The notes: generated by a model not told the origin, from the sequence alone. 64,000 nt of DNA from Chengkuizengella axinellae (GCF_030730905.1 NZ_JAVAMP010000009.1:110081-174080), one strand, 5' to 3'; numbered from the stretch's first letter, positions 25,704 through 34,151 are shown. Numbers and translations are program-made.

Positions 25704-26174
25704 ATGATTTGGATGATTATAATGGCTTTACTTATTGTAGGAATTTGGATACTAAGAAAGGATAATGATAAACTCGAAAGAAATACACCTTTAATTTTAG
25801 GAAGTTATTTAATTATAGTGGCTATCATATTATCTTTCATTACTTTAACCGACGACTCTACTGCTGTAGAATATGAAGGAAAAAAATATAAAAGTTTGTC
25901 TACATTATTACCAGAGTTGCCTGTACATACTAGCGAGGTCATAAATTTTAATCTTGATTACTATGAGTATTCGGATTCACATTATATAGCAGAACTTTTT
26001 TTTACTAGCAAAGATACGGGTCGTCTAATCAAACTTGATAACGTCATTGATATCACTTTTGAATTAGATTCAGATATGAAACCTTATGTAGAATATAAGG
26101 AATGGGATGATGAGGTTTACAATGTCAAATTCTACTTGCCTAAAGATTACGTCACAATAAACGGTGTAGATTAA
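25704..26174 (+). CDS. Two-helix membrane protein of unknown function
   Basis: 156 residues with AAAGGAGGG before the ATG. Two membrane helices (about residues 1-18 and 29-47) are joined by a short charged loop. The remaining 105 residues are probably extracellular, rich in D, E and Y with beta-strand pattern (VEYEGKKYKSLSTLL, VEYKEWDDEVYNVKFYL). No family recognised. It lies convergent to the GH30 gene, sharing a GC-containing hairpin region at about 26190-26227. Confidence 0.5.
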   Translation: MIWMIIMALLIVGIWILRKDNDKLERNTPLILGSYLIIVAIILSFITLTDDSTAVEYEGKKYKSLSTLLPELPVHTSEVINFNLDYYEYSDSHYIAELFFTSKDTGRLIKLDNVIDITFELDSDMKPYVEYKEWDDEVYNVKFYLPKDYVTINGVD

Positions 26175-26263
26175 GATTTTATGTTATTTGGGGTCAAAAA
26201 AAGAAGTCGACTAGAAGCCGACCCCCTTAATTGTGTTGGTGCAAAGAGCTTATCATGAATATC

Positions 26264-28549
26264 TTATCTATATTCCTTCACTAATTCAAAATCATCAAAT
26301 ACTGCCCAATTATTTCCTGGGGAATTAGACCATATTCCAACTTCTATTTCACCATTAGTCACTTGAATGTCTTCGATGAAATATTGAGTCCATGTTCCTA
26401 CTGGATCAGAACCAACAACAGCCTTTAGCTCTTCACCGCCATAACCTTTTGCAAATAAATGCAGCTCGTTTTGACTTCCACCTGATTTCACCCAAACAGA
26501 TGCTTTATATGTCCCATTAGGAACGTTCAAAATCTGACTCGTTAATTGTTGATAATCCGTTGGTGCCCAATGAACTAATTTATAGTTCCCGTTTAAAGGT
26601 CCCTCACTATCTACACTTTGAGCTAGTTGTAAATTGTCCGGATGCCATTCATTCCAACTGGAGAGGTTACCAGATTCGAATCCACTATCCAATAATAAAT
26701 TTGTCTGCGTGAATTCATGAAACTGAATCCAATCTACATTCCCTATACCATTAGTACCTTTAAATACAACATATAAATCATTAATGCCTTTGGCACTTGT
26801 AATATCCGCTGATACCGTCTCATAATTATGCCATCCACCTGTATTGTTCACCATAACTTCACCAATCACGGTGCCTGTAGGACTTCCAATTCGCAACTCT
26901 AATGATCCTCCTTTAGAAGCAGAACCTACGCTAACATCTACTTGAATAGCACCATCTCCAAAATTGACATTCTCAAACATAATGTAATCACCATTGTCTG
27001 TCCAACCAACATTTGTAACATTACCGTTTGTTTCAGTTTCGATTCCGCTCATCGCACTAAAGGATTCTGCTTCCATTTTATCAAAAGCATTTACTTCATT
27101 AATAAGATAGCTTCCTTCCCAAACAAATGTTGCTACTGCACCAATAGGAAGTGTATATTCAAATCCTTCACCACCAGTTTTCACTTTAAAAGTTTGTTCA
27201 CTTTCTGAATTGTTATGAGCAAGCAAAACCTTTGATCCATCTGGATTTTTGAAAGCTACTGTTTCTATTCTTTCATCATAATTAGAATCAATTCTTACTG
27301 CACCTGGTTCTACAAATTTACTAACATGACCAAGTACGTAATACTCCACATTTTTTGTAATTTCACCTGTATTAGAATCTATAGTCACAACACCACGACA
27401 ATCTGTACACCCACCATTGATCGGTCCAAAGTTTTCATCTAATGCCAAATTCCATAAAAGCACAGATTTGGACCAATTTCTAATTGAACCAATAACAACA
27501 TTAGACATGTTCCATTTCATATTTACATCAAAAGCAGTTTCCCATTCACCACCAGAGCACTCAGTGAACCAAATTCCTTTATCTGGATGAGCATTATATA
27601 CTTCAGATTGTTTATCTGGTGTTCCGCCATAACAATGGAATGCACTTCCATCTACATAACTTTTAGCAGCAGGGTCATCCAATACTTGAATTGGATATTC
27701 ATATTCGTTCCAATTATGATCCCAGCTTAATATTTTTGTATCTATAGCTTGTGCTTCAAATGTTGGACCTAGATTATTTTTAATAAAGTTAGTTTGCTCT
27801 TCAGCACTCATATACATACTAGGATAACCACTTGTTTCATGATGAGGTTCATTTTGCACGGTCATCGCATAAATCGGCAAACCTTCATTTTCATAACTTT
27901 GTACATATTTTGTTAAATATTCTGCATAAACTTGATAATACTCTGGATTCAAAGTACCACCGTTTAACTCTTCATTATTTTTCATCCAAGCAGGTGCACT
28001 CCATGGTGTTCCTAAAATTTTCACATCTGGATTAATGCCTTTAATGTCCTGCAACACCGGAATTACATTCACTTGATCTTGAGCTATTGTAAATTGCTCC
28101 AAACTGAGGTCTGTTTGACCTTGGGGTATATCATTATAAGTAAAGGAAGATAAAGAAAAATCTGAAGCACCAATCGTATGACGAACAAAACTGAAATTAA
28201 CACCTTGCTCCCCAAATAAATCACTTAAAAGAACAGTCTGTTGCGTTTCATCTAATTGATTCATTAAATAAGCTGCTGAACCAGATACCGCTGCTCCAAA
28301 ACCGTCCATTTCTTGATATTGTATATTTTCATCCACTTGAATGGTTAAGGGATTAAATGTTGTATCTGTTTCAAAAAAAACGTCTGCTTGCTGCTTTAAT
28401 AGATTTTGTTCATCTACTGTAGTTAACCAAACTTGAACATTATTGTTGTTAGCGTTTGCAATATTTAGATTTAAACTACTAAATGCAAGCAATAGAGCTA
28501 GTGATAGTACAGTAAAAATTCGTAAATTACTCCTCTTAAGTTTAAACAT
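26264..28549 (-). CDS. Secreted GH30 glycosidase with CBM6-like and C-terminal CBM modules
   Basis: 761 residues. The signal peptide ends near residue 34 (IANA-NNNN). The catalytic barrel at about 60-480 has the GH30 hallmarks: GFGAAVSGSAAYLM, HTIGASDFS, LGTPWSAPAWMK, acid/base Glu234 in VQNEPHHE, and nucleophile Glu330 in WFTECSGGEW. The pattern resembles GH30 subfamilies 1 and 3, which include glucosylceramidases and endo-beta-1,6-glucanases. With two beta-1,3-glucanases nearby, beta-1,6-glucan is the likely substrate. A CBM6-like module (about 490-610, with AESFSAMSG, WTDNGDYI, DWIQFHEF) and a CBM4/16-like jelly roll (615-761) follow. Two cre-like sites lie upstream. Confidence 0.88.
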   Translation of the reverse strand: MFKLKRSNLRIFTVLSLALLLAFSSLNLNIANANNNNVQVWLTTVDEQNLLKQQADVFFETDTTFNPLTIQVDENIQYQEMDGFGAAVSGSAAYLMNQLDETQQTVLLSDLFGEQGVNFSFVRHTIGASDFSLSSFTYNDIPQGQTDLSLEQFTIAQDQVNVIPVLQDIKGINPDVKILGTPWSAPAWMKNNEELNGGTLNPEYYQVYAEYLTKYVQSYENEGLPIYAMTVQNEPHHETSGYPSMYMSAEEQTNFIKNNLGPTFEAQAIDTKILSWDHNWNEYEYPIQVLDDPAAKSYVDGSAFHCYGGTPDKQSEVYNAHPDKGIWFTECSGGEWETAFDVNMKWNMSNVVIGSIRNWSKSVLLWNLALDENFGPINGGCTDCRGVVTIDSNTGEITKNVEYYVLGHVSKFVEPGAVRIDSNYDERIETVAFKNPDGSKVLLAHNNSESEQTFKVKTGGEGFEYTLPIGAVATFVWEGSYLINEVNAFDKMEAESFSAMSGIETETNGNVTNVGWTDNGDYIMFENVNFGDGAIQVDVSVGSASKGGSLELRIGSPTGTVIGEVMVNNTGGWHNYETVSADITSAKGINDLYVVFKGTNGIGNVDWIQFHEFTQTNLLLDSGFESGNLSSWNEWHPDNLQLAQSVDSEGPLNGNYKLVHWAPTDYQQLTSQILNVPNGTYKASVWVKSGGSQNELHLFAKGYGGEELKAVVGSDPVGTWTQYFIEDIQVTNGEIEVGIWSNSPGNNWAVFDDFELVKEYR

Positions 28550-28591
28550 GCTACATCTCTCCCCTGTTAAATTATAATGAATGACTCTCTA

Positions 28592-28605
28592 TGATATCGT
28601 TTTCA
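28592..28605 (-). promoter_or_regulatory. cre-like site 1 upstream of the GH30 gene
   Basis: TGAAAACGATATCA on the minus strand, an exact match to TGWAANCGNTNWCA, 43 bases before the start codon. Confidence 0.6.
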
Positions 28606-28637
28606 AAAGAAAGGATATAGCATATACTAACATGGAA

Positions 28638-28651
28638 TGGTATCGTTTTCA
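28638..28651 (-). promoter_or_regulatory. cre-like site 2 upstream of the GH30 gene
   Basis: TGAAAACGATACCA on the minus strand, one mismatch to the consensus, 46 bases upstream of site 1 (about four helical turns apart). Confidence 0.5.
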
Positions 28652-28831
28652 ATGTCAACTTTTTCTAAAGGAGAAAATAAAAAAAGCCAACAGAATAATG
28701 TTAGCTGTAAAATGTTTGACTTTTATACTCATGCATCGTTTTATTAGATCTATTATGATCAGCATAATGGAGTCTAAGAGTAATGATATAACTTAATAGA
28801 CTCTCTTACCTCTAATATCTTTATCAATTTC

Positions 28832-29299
28832 TTATAACGTTTTTGTCATATTAATATCTGTAGCTTCAAATCCTAACTTCTCGTATAAGTGAAGTGCCCG
28901 TTCATTATGTGCAAATACATGAAGTGATATTTTTTCAATCCCTTGTTCTTTTGCCAGTTTATCTAGTGCTTGAAGTGTGGATTTCCCATATCCTTTTCCT
29001 TGATGTTCTTCATATATGTAAAACTCATATATAAATGCTGCTTTTTTAGGTTTTGTATGATCATAAAAATACCATAACCAACCTATCGGCTGTCCATCAT
29101 TCATTATAGAAAGTAAAAAATGTTGATTTGAATTTAACCCATCGGGCAATAAACGATCAAAAGCTTCTTTAGATTTTTTCAAAGCCTCTTCTTCGAGCCA
29201 ATTGCCTGATTTCACATTTTCTTTAGCATAATGCTCAATACTATGGGAAATAAATTTTTCATATATAACTTCTGTCATTGAATTTAATTGAATCGTCAT
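28832..29299 (-). CDS. GNAT-family N-acetyltransferase
   Basis: 155 residues from the ATG after GAGGTG; a GTG three codons earlier is in that site. It has the acetyl-CoA loop EEHQGKGYGKSTL and the C-terminal NERALHLYEKLGFEAT. The sequence is closely related to the next gene along its whole length, so the two arose by tandem duplication. Substrate unknown. It is the last gene of a three-gene minus-strand run. Confidence 0.85.
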   Translation of the reverse strand: MTIQLNSMTEVIYEKFISHSIEHYAKENVKSGNWLEEEALKKSKEAFDRLLPDGLNSNQHFLLSIMNDGQPIGWLWYFYDHTKPKKAAFIYEFYIYEEHQGKGYGKSTLQALDKLAKEQGIEKISLHVFAHNERALHLYEKLGFEATDINMTKTL

Positions 29300-29356
29300 T
29301 ATATTCACCTCATTAATTTAGAGTTTTTTATAGTCAGTCTAATTTAAGTGATTATT

Positions 29357-29827
29357 TCACATGATTTTCTTTGTCATGCTTATATTCGTTGATTTAAATC
29401 CTAACATTTTATACATGTTTAATGCTCGTTCATTATGTGCAAATACATGAAGTGATATTTTCCGAATTCCTTTTTCTTTTGCCAACTCTTCAAATGCCAC
29501 TAATGACGCTTTTCCATATCCCTTTTTTTGATACTTTAAACGAATATGAAAATCATAAATAAAAGCTTCTTTTTGCAACTTTGATTCATCATAAAAATAC
29601 CATAACCAGCCGATAGTTTGATCGTATTTCACTATAGCAAGCATATAGTTCTGTTCAGTATTTCTCCCTTGAGGCAACAATTTCATATAAATTTCCGCTG
29701 CTTTTTGGATGGCTTCCTCTTCTTTCCACTTACCTGCTTTAACTTGATTCTTTGCAAACTCTTTTATTGTATTTGAGATAAAATCCTCATACACAACCTC
29801 ACACATTTTCATTAATCTAACTGCCAT
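29357..29827 (-). CDS. GNAT-family N-acetyltransferase, tandem paralogue
   Basis: 156 residues with GGGGGAAGG before the ATG. It shares GWLWYFYD, EAFIYDFHI, QKKGYGKASL and KISLHVFAHNERAL with the gene at 28832. The N-terminal half is also conserved between them (Y-E-x-FIS, WLEEEA versus WKEEEA). It starts five bases after the stop of the upstream hydrolase gene, so they are probably co-transcribed. Confidence 0.85.
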   Translation of the reverse strand: MAVRLMKMCEVVYEDFISNTIKEFAKNQVKAGKWKEEEAIQKAAEIYMKLLPQGRNTEQNYMLAIVKYDQTIGWLWYFYDESKLQKEAFIYDFHIRLKYQKKGYGKASLVAFEELAKEKGIRKISLHVFAHNERALNMYKMLGFKSTNISMTKKIM

Positions 29828-29831
29828 CTAA

Positions 29832-30437
29832 TTACCTTCCCCCTTTTAAGAAGCCAATCATTTGTTGAAATGAACTTTTATATGCTACTTGATTATAATG
29901 TTTTGAGTAAACGTCCGCGAATCCATGATTAGCTTTAAATTGATGCACTTCTAAATGATGGATCTTCTTCTGCATTAACTGATCGTACAGTTCATCTATA
30001 TGAAATGACTCTTCTTTTCCCGGGAAAAATAGTAAGATTGGGATTAATGGATTGATATCCAAATAATCTCTGATACGAGATCCATAAAAACAAACTACAC
30101 CGTGACATAGGTGATTTTGACTGCATAACCAAGCAATCGTAGCTCCAATACTGTATCCAATTATGAATATTTTATCATATTTTGTCGATATTTCACTGAT
30201 TAACTTGTTTACCATAGCAGTACTCTCAAGAAAACCAATATTTTCTTTAAAATTATGGTAGGCTTCGTGCTCTTTATCATAACCATAAACTATTTCTTGT
30301 TTCAGTAGATTTGGACAAAACACATCATAACCTAATTTTGCAAACAATTTTGCAGTCTCTTTAATATGTTTATTAATACCGTAAATTTCATGAAGTATTA
30401 TTATTGCAAAATTAGATTGGGTTGAAAGAGAATACAT
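29832..30437 (-). CDS. Dienelactone hydrolase-like alpha/beta hydrolase
   Basis: 201 residues, cytoplasmic. It has the DLH pattern: IILHEIYGINKHIKE near the N-terminus, nucleophile elbow GYSIGATIAW with serine instead of the cysteine of classic dienelactone hydrolases, FYGSRIRDYL, the FFPGKEESF acid region, and the final histidine in ANHGFADVYS. It would hydrolyse small esters or lactones. The substrate is unknown. It heads a run with two acetyltransferase genes. Confidence 0.8.
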   Translation of the reverse strand: MYSLSTQSNFAIIILHEIYGINKHIKETAKLFAKLGYDVFCPNLLKQEIVYGYDKEHEAYHNFKENIGFLESTAMVNKLISEISTKYDKIFIIGYSIGATIAWLCSQNHLCHGVVCFYGSRIRDYLDINPLIPILLFFPGKEESFHIDELYDQLMQKKIHHLEVHQFKANHGFADVYSKHYNQVAYKSSFQQMIGFLKGGR

Positions 30438-30564
30438 GAATCTTCTCCTTTCTAAAACAATAACACTGTTTAAATAAATGTAATATAATATAATCTAGAG
30501 AACTAATTAATAAAAATAACATGATTAGTTATACTTAGAACCTAACCTTGGAGGAAACCACATA

Positions 30565-30966
30565 ATGAATAAATCTTCTATTTTACTTTTTGATGGTGAG
30601 TGTAACTTATGTAATAGTACAGTACAGTTTATACTTCCTAGGGATTCAAAGGGAGACATTAAATTTGCTTCATTACAATCTGAAACAGGCCAAAAGCTAC
30701 TTGAAAAATATAATTTGAATGCAGACCAAATGGATACAGTTGTGCTTATTGAGAACGGAAGAGCTTTTACAAAATCTACAGCAGCACTGCGTATATGTTT
30801 ACATTTAAAAAAATGTTGGCCGATTCTCTTTGGTATTACCATTATACCAAAACTACTAAGAGATGTTGTATATGATTGGATTGCCAAAAATAGATATAAA
30901 TGGTTTGGCAAGAAGGATCAGTGTATGATTCCGAAAAAGGAATTCAAGAATAGATTTTTAAACTGA
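30565..30966 (+). CDS. DCC-family thiol-disulfide oxidoreductase (DUF393, YuxK-like)
   Basis: 133 residues with CTTGGAGG before the ATG. The defining motif DGECNLCN lies at residues 10-17, followed by KFASLQSETGQ and a KSTAALRI segment, all typical of DUF393. The family has a thioredoxin-like fold with a CxxC pair, but substrates are not known. It is divergently transcribed from the hydrolase run. A GGGGTATCA/TGATACCCC hairpin follows directly. Confidence 0.85.
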   Translation: MNKSSILLFDGECNLCNSTVQFILPRDSKGDIKFASLQSETGQKLLEKYNLNADQMDTVVLIENGRAFTKSTAALRICLHLKKCWPILFGITIIPKLLRDVVYDWIAKNRYKWFGKKDQCMIPKKEFKNRFLN

Positions 30967-30967
30967 G

Positions 30968-31003
30968 AGGGGTATCATTTTAACTAGGAAGTATTTGATA
31001 CCC
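30968..31003 (+). terminator. Hairpin after the DCC-family gene
   Basis: GGGGTATCA and TGATACCCC pair across an 18-base loop just after the stop. A strong T run is missing, so termination is uncertain. Confidence 0.4.
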
Positions 31004-31099
31004 CGATTTCCCAAATCTAATTTCATATCATCTTGGAAAAAATGACTGATTTAGGATTGTAACTTCGGAGTTATACCTTATTTTAACTTTGTTCAAAAA

Positions 31100-31579
31100 T
31101 TAAACTTCAATAAAGAGTTGATTTATTTTACATATTGAAATTGCACTAAAAAAACTTGCTCCATTACCTCCCTGCATCACAACAATACCTTCTCCTACAT
31201 CTACAACAAACCCGCTCACTGAACCATCTAAAAAATTAATATTCACTATTTGATTTTTATCGAATGCAGTAATAAATTTATTTGCAGGATCTTCACAGCA
31301 ACTGCAAACCCCAGTATTTTTTACACTAGGTTTTAAATCAATCTTACTTTCAGGGTTAAACTCAACAGCTGAAACATTACAAATTGGGAAATAAATTTCA
31401 TCTTGGTTTGCTAATTCACCAGTTAATATAAAATCCTCTACATTAGTTATTGTTACTATGTCAGTGCCTCCTCTAATTGTAGAAATTGTAACTGGATCCC
31501 CAACTTTTTCTAGTTGGTCTAAAACGCACTGCATCGGACATACACAACAATCGCAAATACTTTGGTCAAAAGCTCCCAT
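31100..31579 (-). CDS. Cysteine-rich protein of unknown family, paralogue 3 of 3
   Basis: 159 residues with AAAGGAGG before the ATG and no signal peptide. It has an N-terminal cluster CDCCVCPMQCVLDQL (residues 9-23), a middle YFPICNVSAVEF, a second cluster CSCCEDPANKF, then G-x-V-x-DVGEGIVV and SAISICKI. The beta-rich parts between the clusters look like two small Sm-like barrels. The three genes at 31100, 31614 and 32132 share this plan. Two CxCC clusters suggest metal binding or disulfide cross-linking. A spore or surface layer role is a guess from the lack of a signal, the spore-former context and a sigma-K-like promoter upstream of the first gene. Confidence 0.65.
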   Translation of the reverse strand: MGAFDQSICDCCVCPMQCVLDQLEKVGDPVTISTIRGGTDIVTITNVEDFILTGELANQDEIYFPICNVSAVEFNPESKIDLKPSVKNTGVCSCCEDPANKFITAFDKNQIVNINFLDGSVSGFVVDVGEGIVVMQGGNGASFFSAISICKINQLFIEV

Positions 31580-31613
31580 GTTTATTTCCTCCTTTCTTTA
31601 TATTTATCAGTCT

Positions 31614-32099
31614 TTATATAACTGGGGTAGAAGGCAAAATTTTAGCTAATTTACAAATTGAAATTGCCTTAAGTATAGTAGCGTCCAATTCATCTTGTAT
31701 AATTACAATTCCTTCACCTATATCGATTATGAAACCATTAATATTAGTATCTAAATATATGAAATTAAATGATGTATTTTTGCTTAATCTATTCAATAAT
31801 CGATTAGCAGGATCCTCGCAGCAACTGCATTCCCCCTTGAAGCTAGTTTTACTTGGACTTAAATCAATTTGATTTGTAGAAGGAAACTCTACAGCTGTAA
31901 TATTACAAATGGGGAAAAAGAACTCATTATTGAATTCATCTGAAGTAAATAATATGAAATTTTTTGCATCATCTACAGTTATCTCAAAACCCTCATCTGA
32001 TGTAGTATCAATGCTAACTGTTTCACCTCTTAGTTGCATTAATACACGCTGCATCGGGCAAACGCAACATTCGCAAATTGATTCATCAAAGAAACCCAT
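31614..32099 (-). CDS. Cysteine-rich protein of unknown family, paralogue 2 of 3
   Basis: 161 residues from the second ATG, eight bases after AAGGAGG; the first ATG is too close. It has CECCVCPMQRVLMQL at the start (one cysteine fewer than its sisters), FFPICNITAVEF, CSCCEDPANRLL, GFIIDIGEGIVI and KAISICKL. It is more diverged in the central region, which is richer in D and N. It lies 35 bases upstream of paralogue 3 and 33 bases downstream of paralogue 1, each with its own strong ribosome binding site. Confidence 0.65.
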   Translation of the reverse strand: MGFFDESICECCVCPMQRVLMQLRGETVSIDTTSDEGFEITVDDAKNFILFTSDEFNNEFFFPICNITAVEFPSTNQIDLSPSKTSFKGECSCCEDPANRLLNRLSKNTSFNFIYLDTNINGFIIDIGEGIVIIQDELDATILKAISICKLAKILPSTPVI

Positions 32100-32131
32100 G
32101 TTCATTCCTCCTTCCTATAAAATGATTTCAT

Positions 32132-32617
32132 TTACAAATTAGGACCAATACGATTTAAAGAACATATTGAGACAGCAGTTTTCATGGTTCCATCTTGGGA
32201 TTGAATCATAACTATCCCCTCCCCAATATCACTTATGAATCCAATAGCCGTACCTACTAAAAATCTAAGATTAAATAATTGCTCTCTACTCAAAGTTCTT
32301 AATAGCTGATTTGTAGGATCTTCACAGCAACTACATTCTCCTTTAACACTCGTTCTATTAGGCTTTAATTTAACTTGCCTTGAAAGAGGAATATTTGATA
32401 CTCCAGATACATTGCAAATTGGAAAATTCCGGACAGTTCCACCTCCAGCGCCTGTACCACTCACAATAAAATCATTTACTTCAGTTATTGTTAAATCAAA
32501 ATTACCTAAAGTAGTTGTAAAAATGACAACAGGATTTTCTGTATTCCTTAATTGATCTAGTACACATTGCATTGGACATACACAACAATCACAGATCGTT
32601 TCATCAAAGTGTCCCAT
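32132..32617 (-). CDS. Cysteine-rich protein of unknown family, paralogue 1 of 3
   Basis: 161 residues from the ATG behind TTGGAGG; a TTG five codons earlier lies in that site. It has CDCCVCPMQCVLDQL, then IFTTTLGNFDLTITEV-DFIVSG with a glycine-rich insert (TGAGGGT), NFPICNVSGV, CSCCEDPTNQLL, GFISDIGEGIVM and TAVSICSL. First gene of the triplet, so any shared promoter should lie in the 32633-32760 region. Confidence 0.65.
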   Translation of the reverse strand: MGHFDETICDCCVCPMQCVLDQLRNTENPVVIFTTTLGNFDLTITEVNDFIVSGTGAGGGTVRNFPICNVSGVSNIPLSRQVKLKPNRTSVKGECSCCEDPTNQLLRTLSREQLFNLRFLVGTAIGFISDIGEGIVMIQSQDGTMKTAVSICSLNRIGPNL

Positions 32618-32648
32618 ATTACTAACCTCCAATCTGTATAAGTTTCGA

Positions 32649-32657
32649 TATTATATG
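32649..32657 (-). promoter_or_regulatory. Possible sigma-K/sigma-E type -10 element before the cysteine-rich triplet
   Basis: CATATAATA on the minus strand fits the sigma-K -10 form CATANNNTA, with TCACACTT about 17 bases upstream as a weak -35. It lies 32 bases before the first triplet gene. Such short AT-rich matches arise easily by chance. Confidence 0.25.
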
Positions 32658-32802
32658 CAAGGCTTTCAAGTGTGATTGGACTTATGTTATGTAGTTTCAA
32701 AATTTCCACATTTGTGTATACGAAACCCCCAATATTAACCTTTGAGATGTTGGAATAACCCTTCTTCAAAGGAAGTTTTTGTTTTTTTAGTTGGGACGAA
32801 AA

Positions 32803-32834
32803 AAAAGCCTATCGAAATCGATAAGCTTTTCTTT
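32803..32834 (-). terminator. Terminator of the DoxX-pirin operon
   Basis: AAAGCTTATCGA / TCGATAGGCTTT stem (minus strand) followed by eight T residues, about 60 bases after the pirin stop codon. Confidence 0.75.
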
Positions 32835-32892
32835 ATAATCATTATTGTTAACTTTTTACTTTATAGTAATAAAATCGTCTTTCGAATTAGTA

Positions 32893-33594
32893 TTACACTA
32901 AATCAATCAACAAGAATCTTGCATCAGAATTCGCTAGGATTTTAGCAGAGGTCTCATCTGTCAAACGTACTGAATCACGTTTGGATAACTTAATATCTCC
33001 ATTTAAAGTAACTTCTCCTTCAATAACAAACAAGAACATTTTTCTCCCAGCTTCCTGTGTATGTGTCAATTCATTTCCAATTTCTAAATCAGACATAAAA
33101 ATGGTCACGTCTTGATTGATATAAGCAACATTTTCTGAAGCCTGCCTAGAAACTACAGGAAGTAGATTGTTTTTCATTTTTGAAATATCATACGTTGTTT
33201 TTTCATACTCTGGCGTTACTCCTTTTTTATCTGGCAGGAACCACAACTGAAAGAAATTCACTTCATTTGTGGAAGATGGATTAAATTCAGAATGATAAAT
33301 TCCTGTACCAGCACTCATTCTTTGAATGCCTCCAAAAGTAGTTACTGCAGAATTTCCTTCACTATCCGCATGCTTCAGTTCACCATCCAATACAATCGAA
33401 ACAATTTCCATTTCTTGATGTGGATGTTTGCCAAAACCTTCATTTGGTTGTACGAAATCATCATTAAATACTCGTAATGAACCAAACTGTAAATTTTCTG
33501 GATCATAAAAATCTGCAAATGAAAAACTAAAATTTGATTGTAACCAACCATGATCTCTTGAGAATCTAGATTCCTTTGAATAAACTTTAATCAT
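32893..33594 (-). CDS. Pirin-family protein (YhhW-like bicupin)
   Basis: 233 residues. The N-terminal cupin has all four metal ligands in the YhhW positions: His57 and His59 (GKHPHQEME), His101 and Glu103 (YHSEF). The second cupin lacks ligands, as usual. Pirins of this type, such as YhhW, have quercetin 2,3-dioxygenase activity in vitro. Its ATG overlaps the stop of the doxX gene by one base (TAATG), so the two are translationally coupled. Control by the MhqR-like regulator through the operator before doxX points to a role in handling quinones or catechols. Confidence 0.9.
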   Translation of the reverse strand: MIKVYSKESRFSRDHGWLQSNFSFSFADFYDPENLQFGSLRVFNDDFVQPNEGFGKHPHQEMEIVSIVLDGELKHADSEGNSAVTTFGGIQRMSAGTGIYHSEFNPSSTNEVNFFQLWFLPDKKGVTPEYEKTTYDISKMKNNLLPVVSRQASENVAYINQDVTIFMSDLEIGNELTHTQEAGRKMFLFVIEGEVTLNGDIKLSKRDSVRLTDETSAKILANSDARFLLIDLV

Positions 33595-34028
33595 TATATA
33601 TCACCCTTCGCATTTTTTTTAAAATAGTGATGATCGAGAGAATATTTCCCCGAACCAATGAATGCTATACCTACTACAGTTGCTATAAGAACTAATGGAT
33701 ATTCCATTCCACCTTGATCTGCCCACAAACCAGCTGGAGCGTGTACTTTAGCAATTGCACCCACCATAATAATGGATATCATTGCGGATGCAATAGGTGT
33801 TACAAAACCTAAGACTAATAAAATGCCACCCACTAATTCTCCTGCTCCAGCGACAAAGGCCATTACTGTACCTGGGCTTAATCCTATGGATTCAAAAAAT
33901 CCTCCAGTACCTTGTAAACCATAACCACCAAACAAACCAAATAATTTTTGTGAACCATGACCAATAAATAAAAGCCCTACTACTAAACGAATAATTAACA
34001 ATCCAATCCCCATTCTATTTTCTCTCAT
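33594..34028 (-). CDS. DoxX-family membrane protein (MhqP/CatD-like)
   Basis: 144 residues from the ATG after GAAAGGAG; the longer frame upstream crosses the operator. Four membrane helices: IGLLIIRLVVGLLFIGHGSQKLFG with the family's GxQKLFG signature, MAFVAGAGELVGGILLVLGF, ASAMISIIMVGAIAKVH, and LVLIATVVGIAFIG. In Bacillus subtilis, DoxX proteins MhqP and CatD belong to the quinone/catechol response under MhqR and YodB/CatR. The same logic is visible here through the operator 25 bases upstream. Confidence 0.88.
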   Translation of the reverse strand: MRENRMGIGLLIIRLVVGLLFIGHGSQKLFGLFGGYGLQGTGGFFESIGLSPGTVMAFVAGAGELVGGILLVLGFVTPIASAMISIIMVGAIAKVHAPAGLWADQGGMEYPLVLIATVVGIAFIGSGKYSLDHHYFKKNAKGDI

Positions 34029-34052
34029 TAATAAAATTCTCCTTTCAAAAAT

Positions 34053-34070
34053 TATCTCGAATTCAAGATA
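34053..34070 (-). promoter_or_regulatory. MhqR-type operator upstream of doxX-pirin
   Basis: TATCTCGAATTCAAGATA, an imperfect 18-bp palindrome, 25-42 bases before the doxX start. It is one base from the TATCTCGAATTCGAGATA form described for MhqR in Bacillus. Confidence 0.8.
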
Positions 34071-34094
34071 TTTATTTAAAATTAAGCACAAGCA

Positions 34095-34128
34095 CCTATC
34101 TGAGTCTCTCGAAGAGGTTATCGGATAG
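34095..34128. repeat. Dispersed hairpin repeat, copy 2
   Basis: CTATCTGA (34096-34103) pairs with TCGGATAG (34121-34128), one G-T pair included. The inner GAGTCTCTCGAA core is shared with the copy at 22419. A second stem, GGATAG / CTATCC, overlaps it at about 34122-34154 and may terminate the marR transcript. Confidence 0.5.
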
Positions 34129-34151
34129 AAAGGATTAACGCTTCCTATCCT

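Noticed and set aside
28581..28796. 71-codon plus-strand frame upstream of the GH30 gene
   Set aside because: It covers the cre-like sites and promoter region, has no ribosome binding site and shows no protein pattern.
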